The translations under genes and the position numbers were made by a program. This document shows, piece after piece, positions 17,043 through 25,105 of a stretch of 64,000 nucleotides of DNA; the stretch's first letter is position 1; each line of letters begins with the position of its first letter. The stretch comes from JAKZVK01 sp965237575 (lineage in GTDB: Bacteria; Acidobacteriota; Terriglobia; Bryobacterales; UBA6623): the NCBI GenBank assembly GCA_965237575.1, contig CBDEGI010000004.1, positions 4,216,001 to 4,280,000 of the forward strand. The letters run 5' to 3'. The notes beneath the pieces are model-generated. The model was not told the DNA's origin and did not search any database. It saw only the letters and a program-made list of their open reading frames with translations.

Positions 17043-17326
17043 TGGCGGCCGTCGGGCTCCTTACGCTGCACCTCCACATCGAACACTCCCAATCCCTGAA
17101 AGACAAGCGGCAGGTGCTGCGCGGCTTGAAAGATCGCCTGCGCGGCCGCTTTAACGTTGCTGTCTCGGAGGTCGATTTCCAGGACACTTGGCAGCGGTCT
17201 TCGATTGCCGTGGTAACGGTGTCGGAGACCGCGCAGCGCGTTCAGGAAGTCCTCGATCGAGTGGAGGCCGAGGCATCGCGTTTTCTGGGCGGAGACTTGG
17301 CGTCGAGCGAGGTCGAGCTGCTGTGA
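17042..17326 (+). CDS. YlxP-like DUF503 family protein
   Basis: This 94-residue cytoplasmic protein matches DUF503: LTLHLHIEHSQSLKDKRQVLRGLKDRLRGRFNVAVSEV, then DTWQRSSIAVVTVSE. The family is encoded between infB and rbfA in many bacteria and is thought to help ribosome assembly; the Bacillus member is called YlxP. ATG at 17042 uses the last base of the infB stop, and its own stop overlaps the GTG of apbE, so it is tightly coupled on both sides. No rbfA follows, which departs from the usual order. Confidence 0.88.
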   Translation: MAAVGLLTLHLHIEHSQSLKDKRQVLRGLKDRLRGRFNVAVSEVDFQDTWQRSSIAVVTVSETAQRVQEVLDRVEAEASRFLGGDLASSEVELL

Positions 17327-18381
17327 CGGACGGCCTTGCGGTTCCGCGCTCCCGGAGAAGCCGGTCTGCTCGCAGCTTGGTTCTGTTCACGCTGCTTGCC
17401 GCGACCGTGGCTGCGCAGACCTCTCACCCGCCGACCTCCGACGCTTCCACTCCGAACCAACCTCTCCAGCGATACGAAGCCAGTGCCTCGATCATGGGCT
17501 CGGTCTACACGATCGCGGCCTATGGCGAGCATCGTGGCCGGATGGCCTCGGCTGTTCGTGCGACGTTTGACGAGGCGCGGCGCATTGATGCGTTTCTCAG
17601 CAACTATAAGACGGACAGCGAGCTAAGCCGAATCAATCGCGAGGCTGCGGCCGGTCCGGTCGAAGTCTCGCCTGAGATGGCGCGGCTGCTTGCCCGCTGC
17701 CTCGACTACTCCCGCCAAAGCGAGGGAGCGTTCGACATCACCGTCGGACCGTTGATGAAGACGTGGGGTTTCTTCAAGGGATCGGGCGAGCTTCCGTCGA
17801 GCTTTGCGATCTCACGGGCGCGGAAGCGCGTCGGGTACCGGCTCCTCCGTCTCGATGTGGAAGCGCGAACGATCGAGTTTCGAAGGGCTGGTGTCGAGCT
17901 CGACCCAGGCGGCATCGGCAAGGGATACGCCGTCGACCGCATGGCCGACGTGTTGCGGCAGGCGGAAGTGACGCGGGCGTTTATCAGCGCCGCCGGCAGC
18001 AGCCTCTATGCGATCGGCTCGCCGCCGGACGAGCCTCGCGGGTGGTATGTGCGCATTCGCGATCCCCAAACCGCCGAGGTCACCGCGGCTGAGCTTTATC
18101 TCAAAGACGAGTCGTTGTCGACCTCGGGTTCTTACGAAAAGTTCTTCGAGATCGACGGCAAGACCTACAGCCACATCATGGACCCACGCACAGGCCGCTC
18201 GGCCGAGGGCGTCGCGAGCGTCTCGGTGCTCGCCAAGCACACTCTCGACAGCGAGGCCTGGACCAAGGCGTTCTTCGTGAATGGTCGCAAGTGGTCGGAG
18301 AACCACAAACCAGAAGACTTCCGCGTCTTCCTGTGTACAACAGACGGCCTGTGTGCCTGGATCGACGGGGACGCCCCCTGA
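17323..18381 (+). CDS. apbE: FAD:protein FMN transferase ApbE
   Basis: The 352-residue enzyme attaches FMN to threonine residues of target proteins such as Na+-NQR or Rnf subunits, outside the cytoplasm. GTG 17323 is chosen because it overlaps the ylxP stop by GTGA and is followed directly by a signal peptide (ARSLVLFTLLAATVAAQT). ApbE motifs are present: MGSVYTIAAYG, FLSNYKTDSELSRINREA, GAFDITVGPLMKTWGF, LDPGGIGKGYAVDRM and the metal-binding TYSHIMDPRTGRSAEG near the end. No obvious flavinylated partner lies in this window. It is probably the last gene of the rimP operon. Confidence 0.92.
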   Translation: MTDGLAVPRSRRSRSARSLVLFTLLAATVAAQTSHPPTSDASTPNQPLQRYEASASIMGSVYTIAAYGEHRGRMASAVRATFDEARRIDAFLSNYKTDSELSRINREAAAGPVEVSPEMARLLARCLDYSRQSEGAFDITVGPLMKTWGFFKGSGELPSSFAISRARKRVGYRLLRLDVEARTIEFRRAGVELDPGGIGKGYAVDRMADVLRQAEVTRAFISAAGSSLYAIGSPPDEPRGWYVRIRDPQTAEVTAAELYLKDESLSTSGSYEKFFEIDGKTYSHIMDPRTGRSAEGVASVSVLAKHTLDSEAWTKAFFVNGRKWSENHKPEDFRVFLCTTDGLCAWIDGDAP

Positions 18382-18383
18382 TG

Positions 18384-18415
18384 TGTGGCGCAAGCCTTCC
18401 GGCTGGCGTCATATC
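18384..18415. repeat. partial copy of the GTGGCGYRAGCC hairpin repeat
   Basis: GTGTGGCGCAAGCCTTCCGG just after apbE matches the first half of the repeat family seen at 21911, 22002 and 22827. The second hairpin is missing. Confidence 0.45.
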
Positions 18416-18486
18416 AGCTCAATAATGCGCGGTATGTTTCAACCCGTCGGAGGTAAGATGGACTAGCCGCTCAGCGGCTTCCTTGA

Positions 18487-21292
18487 ATGAGCGACGCGTC
18501 CAGCACACAGACCACCTCAGCGTGGCCCCCTCGGCCCGGCGGTCGGATCTCGCATTACCGGATCATCGAGAAGATCGGCGAAGGCGGCATGGGCGTTGTC
18601 TACAAGGCCGAGGACACGAAGCTCCGCCGCAGCGTCGCGCTGAAGTTTTTGTCTCCTCATCTGCTCGGCGAGGAGGAGATCAAGGCACGGTTCATTCGCG
18701 AGGCACAGGCAGCGGCGTCGCTGAATCACTCCAATATCTGTACCGTCCACGAGATCGACGAGTTCGAGGGCCGGACTTTTATCGCCATGGCCTTCCTGGA
18801 AGGGGCCGGGCTCGACCAGAAGATCGAAGCCGGCCCGCTCAAGCTGAGCGACGTGCTTGATATCGCGACGCAAACCACTCAGGGACTGCAAGCCGCTCAC
18901 GAAAAAGGCATCGTCCACCGTGACATCAAGCCGAGCAACTTGATGATCACCAGCTCCGGCCCGAAGCAGCAGGTCACGATCATGGACTTCGGCTTGGCAC
19001 AACTAGCGGACCGGTCGAAGCTGACCCGCAAGGACGAAACGATGGGCACGGTCGGCTACATGTCGCCCGAGCAGACCTACGGCATGGAGCTGGACCACCG
19101 CACTGACATCTGGGCGCTGGGTGTCGTGATCTACGAAATGGTCACGGGACAGCAACCGTTCAAAGGCCACTACGACAAAGCGGTGATGTATTCGATCACT
19201 AACGAACCGCCGGAGCCGATCACGGGCCTGCGCACGGGCGTCCCGATGGAACTCGAGCTACTGGTCGACAAATGCCTGGCAAAAGATCGTGACCAGCGCT
19301 ACCAGCACACCGATGAGCTGATCGTCGACCTGCAGAGCCTGAGCGAAAAACTCAAGTCCGGCGGATCAAAGGTCCTCGACCCGCAGACGCAGCGGCGGGA
19401 GATCGAACCAACAACGCCTCCCACCGCGGCCGGCGCTGTGTCGAAGGCCGGTTCGCGCGTTCAGGACGGCGAAGCAGATCAACCTCCGGATCGTCGTCTC
19501 CGTATCTCGACGGCTGTGGCCTTGGCCGTAGCTGCAGCCTTGGTAACCGCCGGTCTGACTTGGTGGTTGAGCCGCTTGTCACCCCTGGGTCCACCGAGCA
19601 CTGCGCCGCAATACACATTGACCCAGCTCACGCGCGACTCGGGTATCACACACCAACCGGTGATCTCCCCCGACGGGGACCTCGTCGCTTACGCCTCCGA
19701 CCGGGCCGGCGGGGACAACCTCGACATCTACGTGCAGCAGATCGGTGGAGGCGGCGTCGTACGGCTCACCGACCACAGCTCGCACGACAGACAACCCGAG
19801 TTCTCACCGGATGGGGAAACGATCGCCTTTGCTTCCGAGCGAGACGGCGGCGGTATCTATTCTGTTCCGGCGCTGGGTGGAGATCCCAGGCTCTTGGTGC
19901 GGGGCCGGTTTTTGGTGCTGCGATTCTCTCCCGACGGTCAATGGATCCTTTATGGAGGCCCTGGGCGAAGAAATTGGGTCGCGCCGGTAGTGGGGGGAGA
20001 GCCCCGAGAACTGTCTGGCCCCCAGGAATTTGAGGGAGGTGGGTTCCCCCAGCTATGGACACCGTCCGGCAATCTTCTATGGTGGTCATCCCGACCCAGT
20101 CCAGATGGGTATATCGCCCCAGTAGAGGGGGGGCCCGCGGTTCCGACAGGCCTTGCGGAGGGCCTCGAGCGCCGGGCTCTCAGATCGGACTTCCAACGGG
20201 TTGATTTCAGGTGGGCGGCCAACAGAAGCGCGATTCTCTTCTCCGCGAGACAAGGGGACAGCCTCAACCTGTGGTCCATTCCGATATCGGAGGAGACCGG
20301 CAAGGTCGCGGGCGAGCCCCAGAGGCTCACGGCCGGAGCAGGGGACGACGTTCAGCCGTCCATGGCGAACGACGGACGGATTGGTCTTCGCCAACCAGAG
20401 CGAGAAGACAGATCTCTGGAGCGTGCCTATTGGCGCGAACCAAGGGAAAGTAGCGGGAGAAATTGAGCGTCTGACGAATGACGCCGCGGTCGACAGTCGG
20501 CCTTCCCTTGCAGCCGAAGGGAACAAGGTCGTGTTCATTTCGAATCGTGCGGGGAACAATGACGTCTGGGTGAAAGACTTGGCAAGCGGAAAAGACACCC
20601 AGTTAACGGTGACGCCGAAAGATGAATCATGGGGAGTGATCAGCGCCGACGGCACCCAGGCGGCGTATAGTGTCGGTGAGCTCAGCCGGAGGACGGGTTA
20701 TCTAGTACCTACGCGCGGCGGACCGCCTCGAAAGGTTTGCGAAGATTGTGGCTTGTTGACCAGTTGGTCCCAAGACGGAAAGAGAATGGTCTGGCATAGC
20801 CTCGGGGGCATCCACGTGCTCGATGTTGCATCTGGTGAGTCATTCCCGCTCGCCCCACACGACAAACCCCCCACCTTCGAAGGGCGTATCTCGCCCGATG
20901 GCCGCTGGGTCGCCTTTCATACGGCCGTCAAGCCCGGCATCCGGCGTATTTTCGTAGTGCCCCTTCGCGGAACCGAAACGGTTTCGGCGGAGGACTGGAT
21001 TCCGGTAACCGACGGCGTGACCAACGACATGAAGCCGTATTGGTCGCCGGACGGGAATCTGATGTACTAGGTCTCGGTAAGTGAGGCGCACCACTGCGTC
21101 TGGGCCCGGCGGTTGAACCCCGACACCAAACAGCCCGTGGGAGAACCCTTCGAGGTGTACCACGTGGGCGGGGCCCAGCGCTCCTTCGGCGCCAACCTAG
21201 GCACCTACACCATATCCGTGGCCGGTGATCGGTTGGTCTTCAACCTCACCGAAACCACCGGCAACATCTGGCTGATGGAACCGCAGGAATAG
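18487..21292 (+). pseudogene. serine/threonine protein kinase with TolB-like propeller, disrupted
   Basis: The gene encodes a receptor-type kinase common in Acidobacteriota. The kinase domain (about 22-290) has GEGGMGVVYKA, VALKFL with the ATP-binding lysine, HRDIKPSN at 144-150, DFG and MSPEQ, all intact. One membrane helix follows (about 341-363), then an extracellular WD40/TolB-type propeller with repeated SPDG motifs. A one-base insertion (GG at 20383-20384) shifts the frame at residue about 632; the correct text continues in the +1-shifted frame as VFANQSEKTDLWSVPI. A TAG at 21068-21070 then interrupts LMY*VSVSE, where paralogues read MYYVS. Coding character resumes to TAG 21290-21292 (ends NIWLMEPQE). 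Two lesions in about 2.8 kb suggest recent decay or sequencing error. The kinase half could still be made. Confidence 0.85.
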
Positions 21293-21322
21293 GCGCGGCG
21301 GAGTTCCCACGGCGCTCCGTCG

Positions 21323-21544
21323 TCAAGGCTGCACCAGAGAAAGGCTGGAAACAGGCAGGGACTCCACGTCCAGACGCGAAAGATTGGCTATCGTGCTGGC
21401 GTGATCGATGTCGATTCCCACCAAGCGGTCTTCGGCATCGAAGTCCAACACCACTCCTGGCGCTACTTCCCGCACGTCCGCCCCGGGGGCTTTGGAGAGT
21501 TCAATATAGAGCGAGTCTGTCTCGGGATAGTATCGAAACTTCAT
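21323..21544 (-). CDS. DUF2283 domain protein
   Basis: This 73-residue protein matches DUF2283: MKFRYYPETDSLYIELS, then VVLDFDAEDRLVGIDIDHAST. The family is small, all-beta and of unproven function. It commonly follows a DUF4258-like gene in a two-gene module that resembles a toxin-antitoxin pair. Its ATG overlaps the TGA of the upstream frame by ATGA, so the two were coupled. That upstream partner is interrupted here, which could leave this protein as an orphan antitoxin. The pair lies antisense between two kinase gene remnants. Confidence 0.85.
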   Translation of the reverse strand: MKFRYYPETDSLYIELSKAPGADVREVAPGVVLDFDAEDRLVGIDIDHASTIANLSRLDVESLPVSSLSLVQP

Positions 21545-21780
21545 GTTCCGGCCTCCTCAAAGTTCCGGTCGGGGAATGCATTGTGAACTGTCTCTCCATC
21601 ACTCAGTGTGACGACTCGAAGGTGCTTCTGCAACTCGGGCACGAAGATCCAATAGCGCACCCGGCCATCGGCTTGCTCTTCGCGTTGAAGGGATTCGCGC
21701 AGGGCCTGTTCACACCAATCTCGTCGGATCTAGGGGCGCTTCCTTAGCACCGCTTCTTCGAAATAGCGTGTTGTCTTCAA
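21541..21780 (-). pseudogene. DUF4258-like small protein with internal TAG
   Basis: Read on the minus strand from TTG 21780, the frame gives KTTRYFEEAVLRKRP, then TAG at 21730-21732, then IRRDWCEQALRES and RVRYWIFVPELQKHLRVVTLSD, ending ETVHNAFPDRNFEEAGT at TGA 21541-21543. Homologues recalled from other genomes read RKRPY-I-x-R-x-W-C at the TAG position, so a tyrosine codon appears to have become TAG by one base change. The rest of the 79-codon gene is well preserved and coupled to DUF2283. It is probably inactive, unless translation restarts or reads through. Confidence 0.7.
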
Positions 21781-21826
21781 GGGGATCCCAACCGTTTGAG
21801 AGAAGTCCCAATGTAGTCGATGAGAC

Positions 21827-21895
21827 CCCCTGGTGGTCAACCTCACCGAGATCATTGGCAACATCTGGCTGATGGAGCCGCAGGAAGCGCAGTAA
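21827..21895 (+). pseudogene. 3' tail of a second kinase-propeller gene
   Basis: The frame reads LVVNLTEIIGNIWLMEPQEAQ and TAA (21893-21895). It is nearly the same as the last residues of the kinase pseudogene at 21230-21292 (LVFNLTETTGNIWLMEPQE). Nothing upstream of 21824 continues the similarity. It is therefore a detached end of a paralogous kinase gene left by deletion or recombination. Confidence 0.75.
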
Positions 21896-21910
21896 GGCCG
21901 GGCCAACCTT

Positions 21911-21960
21911 GTGGCGTAAGCCTCCTGGAGGCTTGCCGAGAACCGATTCCTCGGTTCTCA
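21911..21960 (+). repeat. double-hairpin repeat, copy A
   Basis: GTGGCGTAAGCC begins a first hairpin (arms AAGCCTC and GAGGCTT). A second hairpin follows, with 9-bp arms GAGAACCGA and TCGGTTCTC around the loop TTCC. Copies B and C lie in the opposite orientation at 22002 and 22827. Confidence 0.7.
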
Positions 21961-22001
21961 GGTCTTCTACCAACAGCCGCTGCTCGGTCACTTGCCATCC
22001 T

Positions 22002-22045
22002 GAGTCCCGAAGAATCGAGACTCGGCAAGCTGAGAGCTTGCGCCA
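22002..22045 (-). repeat. double-hairpin repeat, copy B, interrupted by the intron
   Basis: Read on the minus strand it is TGGCGCAAGC, a hairpin with arms GCAAGC and GCTTGC, then a second hairpin with arms GAGTCTCGA and TCGGGACTC around TTCT (one mismatch). The outer edge of this repeat, on the plus strand GCTTGCGCCA, is exactly where the group II intron starts. Confidence 0.65.
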
Positions 22046-22756
22046 GTGTGCCCAGCATGGGCTGTTTCTTGTGAGTTGCAAGGTACTCACCGGGACCGAT
22101 GGAGGTAACCGTAGGGAACCGCAGAGTGGAAGTCGTGGGGCGCAAGCCGCGCGGCCAAGCCGAAGGAAGCGGGGAACAAACCTTTGACCGTAGGAACACG
22201 AATCGGCAGAGAGGCCGCGTACGGGCGGTAAGCTTGCTGGCCACAGTGAAGCCCCATGTCCATCCGAGACGTGCGAGGTAGAGCCGGACGGTATGAAGGG
22301 AAAGAAACAGCACCTTACCTGGGGAGGGCTCCTTGGTGAGAGCGGAGGAGAAGTCAGCAGAGGCCATAGTAGCGAGGAAGGCGGGTAATGCCGCTGGAGC
22401 GAAGGGCCGAAGGACCACGGAGCCAAGCTAGAGGAGCGACTGATACAGTGCCCAAGAGGTTTCCCGGAGTCCCGGGCCGGAAGGTCCTTCCCCTGTGAAG
22501 GGGAACGAAACGGGGAGCAGGCCGAAGCAGAAGCGGTGGAGCCGTGGCGGGCCGAGGCCGGTGGGAGCCAGGGCAAGTGTTGCGTCCATCCCGACAGAAA
22601 GCGATGCACGAGGCACGGGAGGCGGTCGATGGTTGGCGGCCTGCCGGTCTTGCGGCGTGTAGGTACAGCCGCTGGGTCCAACCGCCGGATACGGAAAACC
22701 GTACGTCCGGTGGTGTGGGAGGGTGCCGGGGCGCAATCCCCGGTACCCGACCCGAT
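22046..22756 (+). mobile_element. group II intron without intron-encoded protein
   Basis: The 5' end GTGTG fits the GUGYG consensus and is followed by CCCAGCATGGGC, a start seen in many bacterial group II introns. Domain V is the 34-nt hairpin 22681-22714: 8-bp arms ACCGCCGG and CCGGTGGT, a bulge, then TACGG-AAAA-CCGTA. Domain VI follows (GGGTGCCGGGG with CCCCGGTACCC, loop CGCAAT), with an unpaired A at 22750 as branch point, 7 nt before the predicted 3' splice site (..CCCGAT, 22756). The total is 711 nt. No reverse transcriptase frame exists inside, whereas complete elements are about 2-2.5 kb. It is inserted just behind a stem-loop, as class IIC introns do. It could be spliced or moved only with a protein supplied in trans. 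Confidence 0.82.
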
Positions 22757-22826
22757 CATTTCGGTGCACCGAGGACCGGTTAGCAAGCGTGCGGAGAACA
22801 ACGGCTGCTCGATTGTTTGATATCCT

Positions 22827-22872
22827 GGCTCGCGAGGAATCGCGAGCCGGCTACCCTGGAGGCTCACGCCAC
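22827..22872 (-). repeat. double-hairpin repeat, copy C
   Basis: On the minus strand it begins GTGGCGTGAGCCTCC. The second hairpin has perfect 9-bp arms GGCTCGCGA and TCGCGAGCC with loop TTCC. It shares only the frame of copy A: the arm sequences differ but still pair. It lies 37 bp before the D-aminoacylase start. Confidence 0.65.
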
Positions 22873-22908
22873 ACCCCCGAGCACCGGCAAGATTGGGAGA
22901 ACAGCATC

Positions 22909-24537
22909 GTGATCGAGCGAAGTTTCGTGACGACAAGAAGACCCATCGCGCTCGGACTCTTCCTTCTTGCCCTCTCCCTTTCAACGCCGGCACGGATCGG
23001 CGCGCAGGAAACCGAGCCCTACGATCTGTTGATCCGTAACGGACGCATCGTCGACGGCGCCGGCAACCCTTGGCACCGTGCCGACATCGCTGTCCGTGGT
23101 GACCGCATCGACGCGATCGGGCGTCTCGGCGGGGCCCAGGCCAACCGCGTCATCGATGCGAAGAACCACATCGTTTCCCCGGGCTTCATCGACATTCATA
23201 ACCACGGGCGGCGAGGAATCTTCAAAGTCCCGACAGCCGAGAACTACGTCCGCCAAGGCGTTACCACCATCATCGAAGGCAACGATGGCGGCTCGCCCAT
23301 CCCGCTACGCGAGCTGTTTGAAAAGCTGGAGGCGGCCGACATCGCCATCAACGTTGGCTCCTTCGTCGGTCACGGGTCCATCCGCCGGGAAGTGATCGGC
23401 AACGCCGGCCGCAAAGCTACCGAGGAAGAACTCGATCAGATGCGCCGAATCGCGCGCCAGGCCATGCAAGAAGGGGCTCTCGGGCTCAGCACCGGACTGT
23501 TTTACGTCCCCGGCGTGTTTGCCCCGACCGAGGAGCTGGTTGCGCTAGGCAAGATCGCCGCTGAGTACGGAGGCATGCACATCTCGCACATGCGCGACGA
23601 GGCGGGCGGCCTTCTCGACAGCGTGCGCGAGACGATTGAAATCGGCGAGAAGGGCGGCTTGCCGACGCAGCTCACCCACCACAAAGCGATCGGCCCGCCG
23701 AACTGGGGCGACAGCACCAAAACGCTCCAGCTTGTCGACGAGGCCCGCGCCCGTGGTGTTGATGTATCCATCGATCAATACCCATACACCGCCTCCAGTA
23801 CGGGAAGCGCGGCAATCTATCCGGCCTGGATACAAGAGGGCGGACGCGAGAAGATGGTGGCGCGGTTGAAGGATCCCGCTTTGAAGGAGCGCATCACAAA
23901 GGAGACAATCCATTCCATTCGCACCAACCGCGGCGGGGGCGACCCCAGCAACGTTCAGTTCGCCTTCTGCAAGTGGGACACCAGCCTCAACGGCAAGACC
24001 CTCGCCGACGTGACGCGCGACCGCGGACGTGAAGTCACCGTGGAAAACGCCGCTACGACGGCCGTCGAGATTGAGATCGCCGGTGGCTGCAAGACCGTCT
24101 ACCACGCCATGAACGAGGAGGACGTGGCCCGCATCATGCAGTACCCGGGGACGATGATCTCATCCGATGGCGAGATCCCCGTTTTCGGCGAGGGTATCCT
24201 TCATCCTCGAAGCTACGGGACTTATCCTCGTGTTCTTGGCCGCTATGTCCGGGAGAAGGGCTTGTTGCGCCTCGAAGACGCCGTCCGCAAGATGACCTCG
24301 CTTCCGGCACAACGAGTCGGACAATTCGACCGCGGACTTCTGCGCCCCGGCATGAAGGCCGACATCACCATCTTCGACGAGCAGCGCATCATCGACCGCG
24401 CCGAGTTCGGCCGCCCTCACCAGTACGCCGAGGGTGTGTTGTTCGTGATCGTGAACGGCGAACTCGTACTCGACGACGGCCAGATCACCGAAGCCAGGCC
24501 CGGCCAGGTTCTCTACGGTCCGGGCCGAGGGCAATGA
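22909..24537 (+). CDS. exported D-aminoacylase (N-acyl-D-amino-acid deacylase)
   Basis: The 542-residue amidohydrolase-superfamily enzyme hydrolyses N-acyl-D-amino acids. GTG 22909 follows GGGAGA by 8 bp; the frame is open upstream into the intron, but that part is not protein-like. A signal peptide follows (IALGLFLLALSLSTPARIGA). Family motifs: DLLIRNGRIVDGAGNPWHRADIAV, the metal-binding GFIDIHNHG (HxH), TTIIEGNDGG, GLSTGLFYVPG, MHISHMRDE, LTHHKAIGP and the catalytic aspartate in SSDGEIP, then SLPAQRVGQFDRGLLRPGMKADI. The usual HxHGH-type site reads HNHG here. The periplasmic location suggests scavenging of D-amino-acid derivatives. Confidence 0.9.
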   Translation: MIERSFVTTRRPIALGLFLLALSLSTPARIGAQETEPYDLLIRNGRIVDGAGNPWHRADIAVRGDRIDAIGRLGGAQANRVIDAKNHIVSPGFIDIHNHGRRGIFKVPTAENYVRQGVTTIIEGNDGGSPIPLRELFEKLEAADIAINVGSFVGHGSIRREVIGNAGRKATEEELDQMRRIARQAMQEGALGLSTGLFYVPGVFAPTEELVALGKIAAEYGGMHISHMRDEAGGLLDSVRETIEIGEKGGLPTQLTHHKAIGPPNWGDSTKTLQLVDEARARGVDVSIDQYPYTASSTGSAAIYPAWIQEGGREKMVARLKDPALKERITKETIHSIRTNRGGGDPSNVQFAFCKWDTSLNGKTLADVTRDRGREVTVENAATTAVEIEIAGGCKTVYHAMNEEDVARIMQYPGTMISSDGEIPVFGEGILHPRSYGTYPRVLGRYVREKGLLRLEDAVRKMTSLPAQRVGQFDRGLLRPGMKADITIFDEQRIIDRAEFGRPHQYAEGVLFVIVNGELVLDDGQITEARPGQVLYGPGRGQ

Positions 24538-24564
24538 GAGGGGGCGTTGTTCCAGCAAAAGCGA

Positions 24565-24595
24565 AAGGCCCTGGGGCTTGCTCACCCAGGGCCTT
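24565..24595. terminator. bidirectional hairpin terminator between convergent genes
   Basis: AAGGCCCTGGG (24565-24575) pairs perfectly with CCCAGGGCCTT (24585-24595), 11 bp, loop 9 nt. It lies between the D-aminoacylase stop and the end of the convergent DksA/TraR gene. The T-run is weak on both sides. Confidence 0.7.
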
Positions 24596-24624
24596 GCTGA
24601 CTTCCAACCTTGCTGATGATCGCC

Positions 24625-25002
24625 TTACGCGGCGCGCTTGAAATCGGACCCGGCGTCGTGCTCGGCCTGCGCTAGATCCGCCTCTTCCTGGCAATGCACG
24701 CACAGCGTGGTCCAGGCGATCGCTTCGAGTCGTTTCGGGTTGATCGGCTGACCGCAGTCTTGGCAGGTACCATATTCGCCGCTTTCCAAAAGTTTCAACG
24801 CGGTCCCGACGGCCTTGCGAGTACGCCAGCTCGTGTCGATCGTCCGTACTGTGAGGTCAAGATCCTGCCGCGACTGGATCTGATCCATCGGGTCGTTGAC
24901 CCGTTCGGCGATCAGTTCACTGCGCTGGGCGGAGAACCCGTTCAGATCGGCCAACTTGTCCTCGAGTTGCCTGCGAATTTTTTCGCGTTGTCGCTTCGTC
25001 AT
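24625..25002 (-). CDS. TraR/DksA family zinc-finger regulator
   Basis: This 125-residue protein has the DksA layout. A coiled-coil N-terminal region (MTKRQREKIRRQLEDKLADLNG onward) is followed by a four-cysteine zinc finger, C-x2-C-x17-C-x2-C (CQDCGQPINPKRLEAIAWTTLCVHC). The family enters the RNA polymerase secondary channel and changes initiation, often with ppGpp. The acidic DD at the coiled-coil tip of E. coli DksA is only partly matched (VNDPMDQ), so its activity could differ. A strong AGGAGAAGGA lies before the ATG. It may be co-transcribed from the upstream uracil-DNA glycosylase gene, about 100 bp away. Confidence 0.88.
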   Translation of the reverse strand: MTKRQREKIRRQLEDKLADLNGFSAQRSELIAERVNDPMDQIQSRQDLDLTVRTIDTSWRTRKAVGTALKLLESGEYGTCQDCGQPINPKRLEAIAWTTLCVHCQEEADLAQAEHDAGSDFKRAA

Positions 25003-25105
25003 CGTCCTTCTCCTGTCTGGGTACTATTGGATGCCCTCCACCGGTCAGTGGTTGCATCTTTTTTGCCCTGGGACGGGATTTTTTTCGGCGAGGGAGGAAT
25101 CGAAT

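Noticed and set aside
21068..21732. TAG read as tyrosine (code reassignment)
   Set aside because: Several sound genes here (rimP, nusA, miaB, DUF151) stop at TAG with no coding continuation, so TAG is a working stop.
21710..22993. 427-codon open frame on the minus strand
   Set aside because: It runs across the intron, hairpin repeats and the start of D-aminoacylase; the product has no protein-like pattern.
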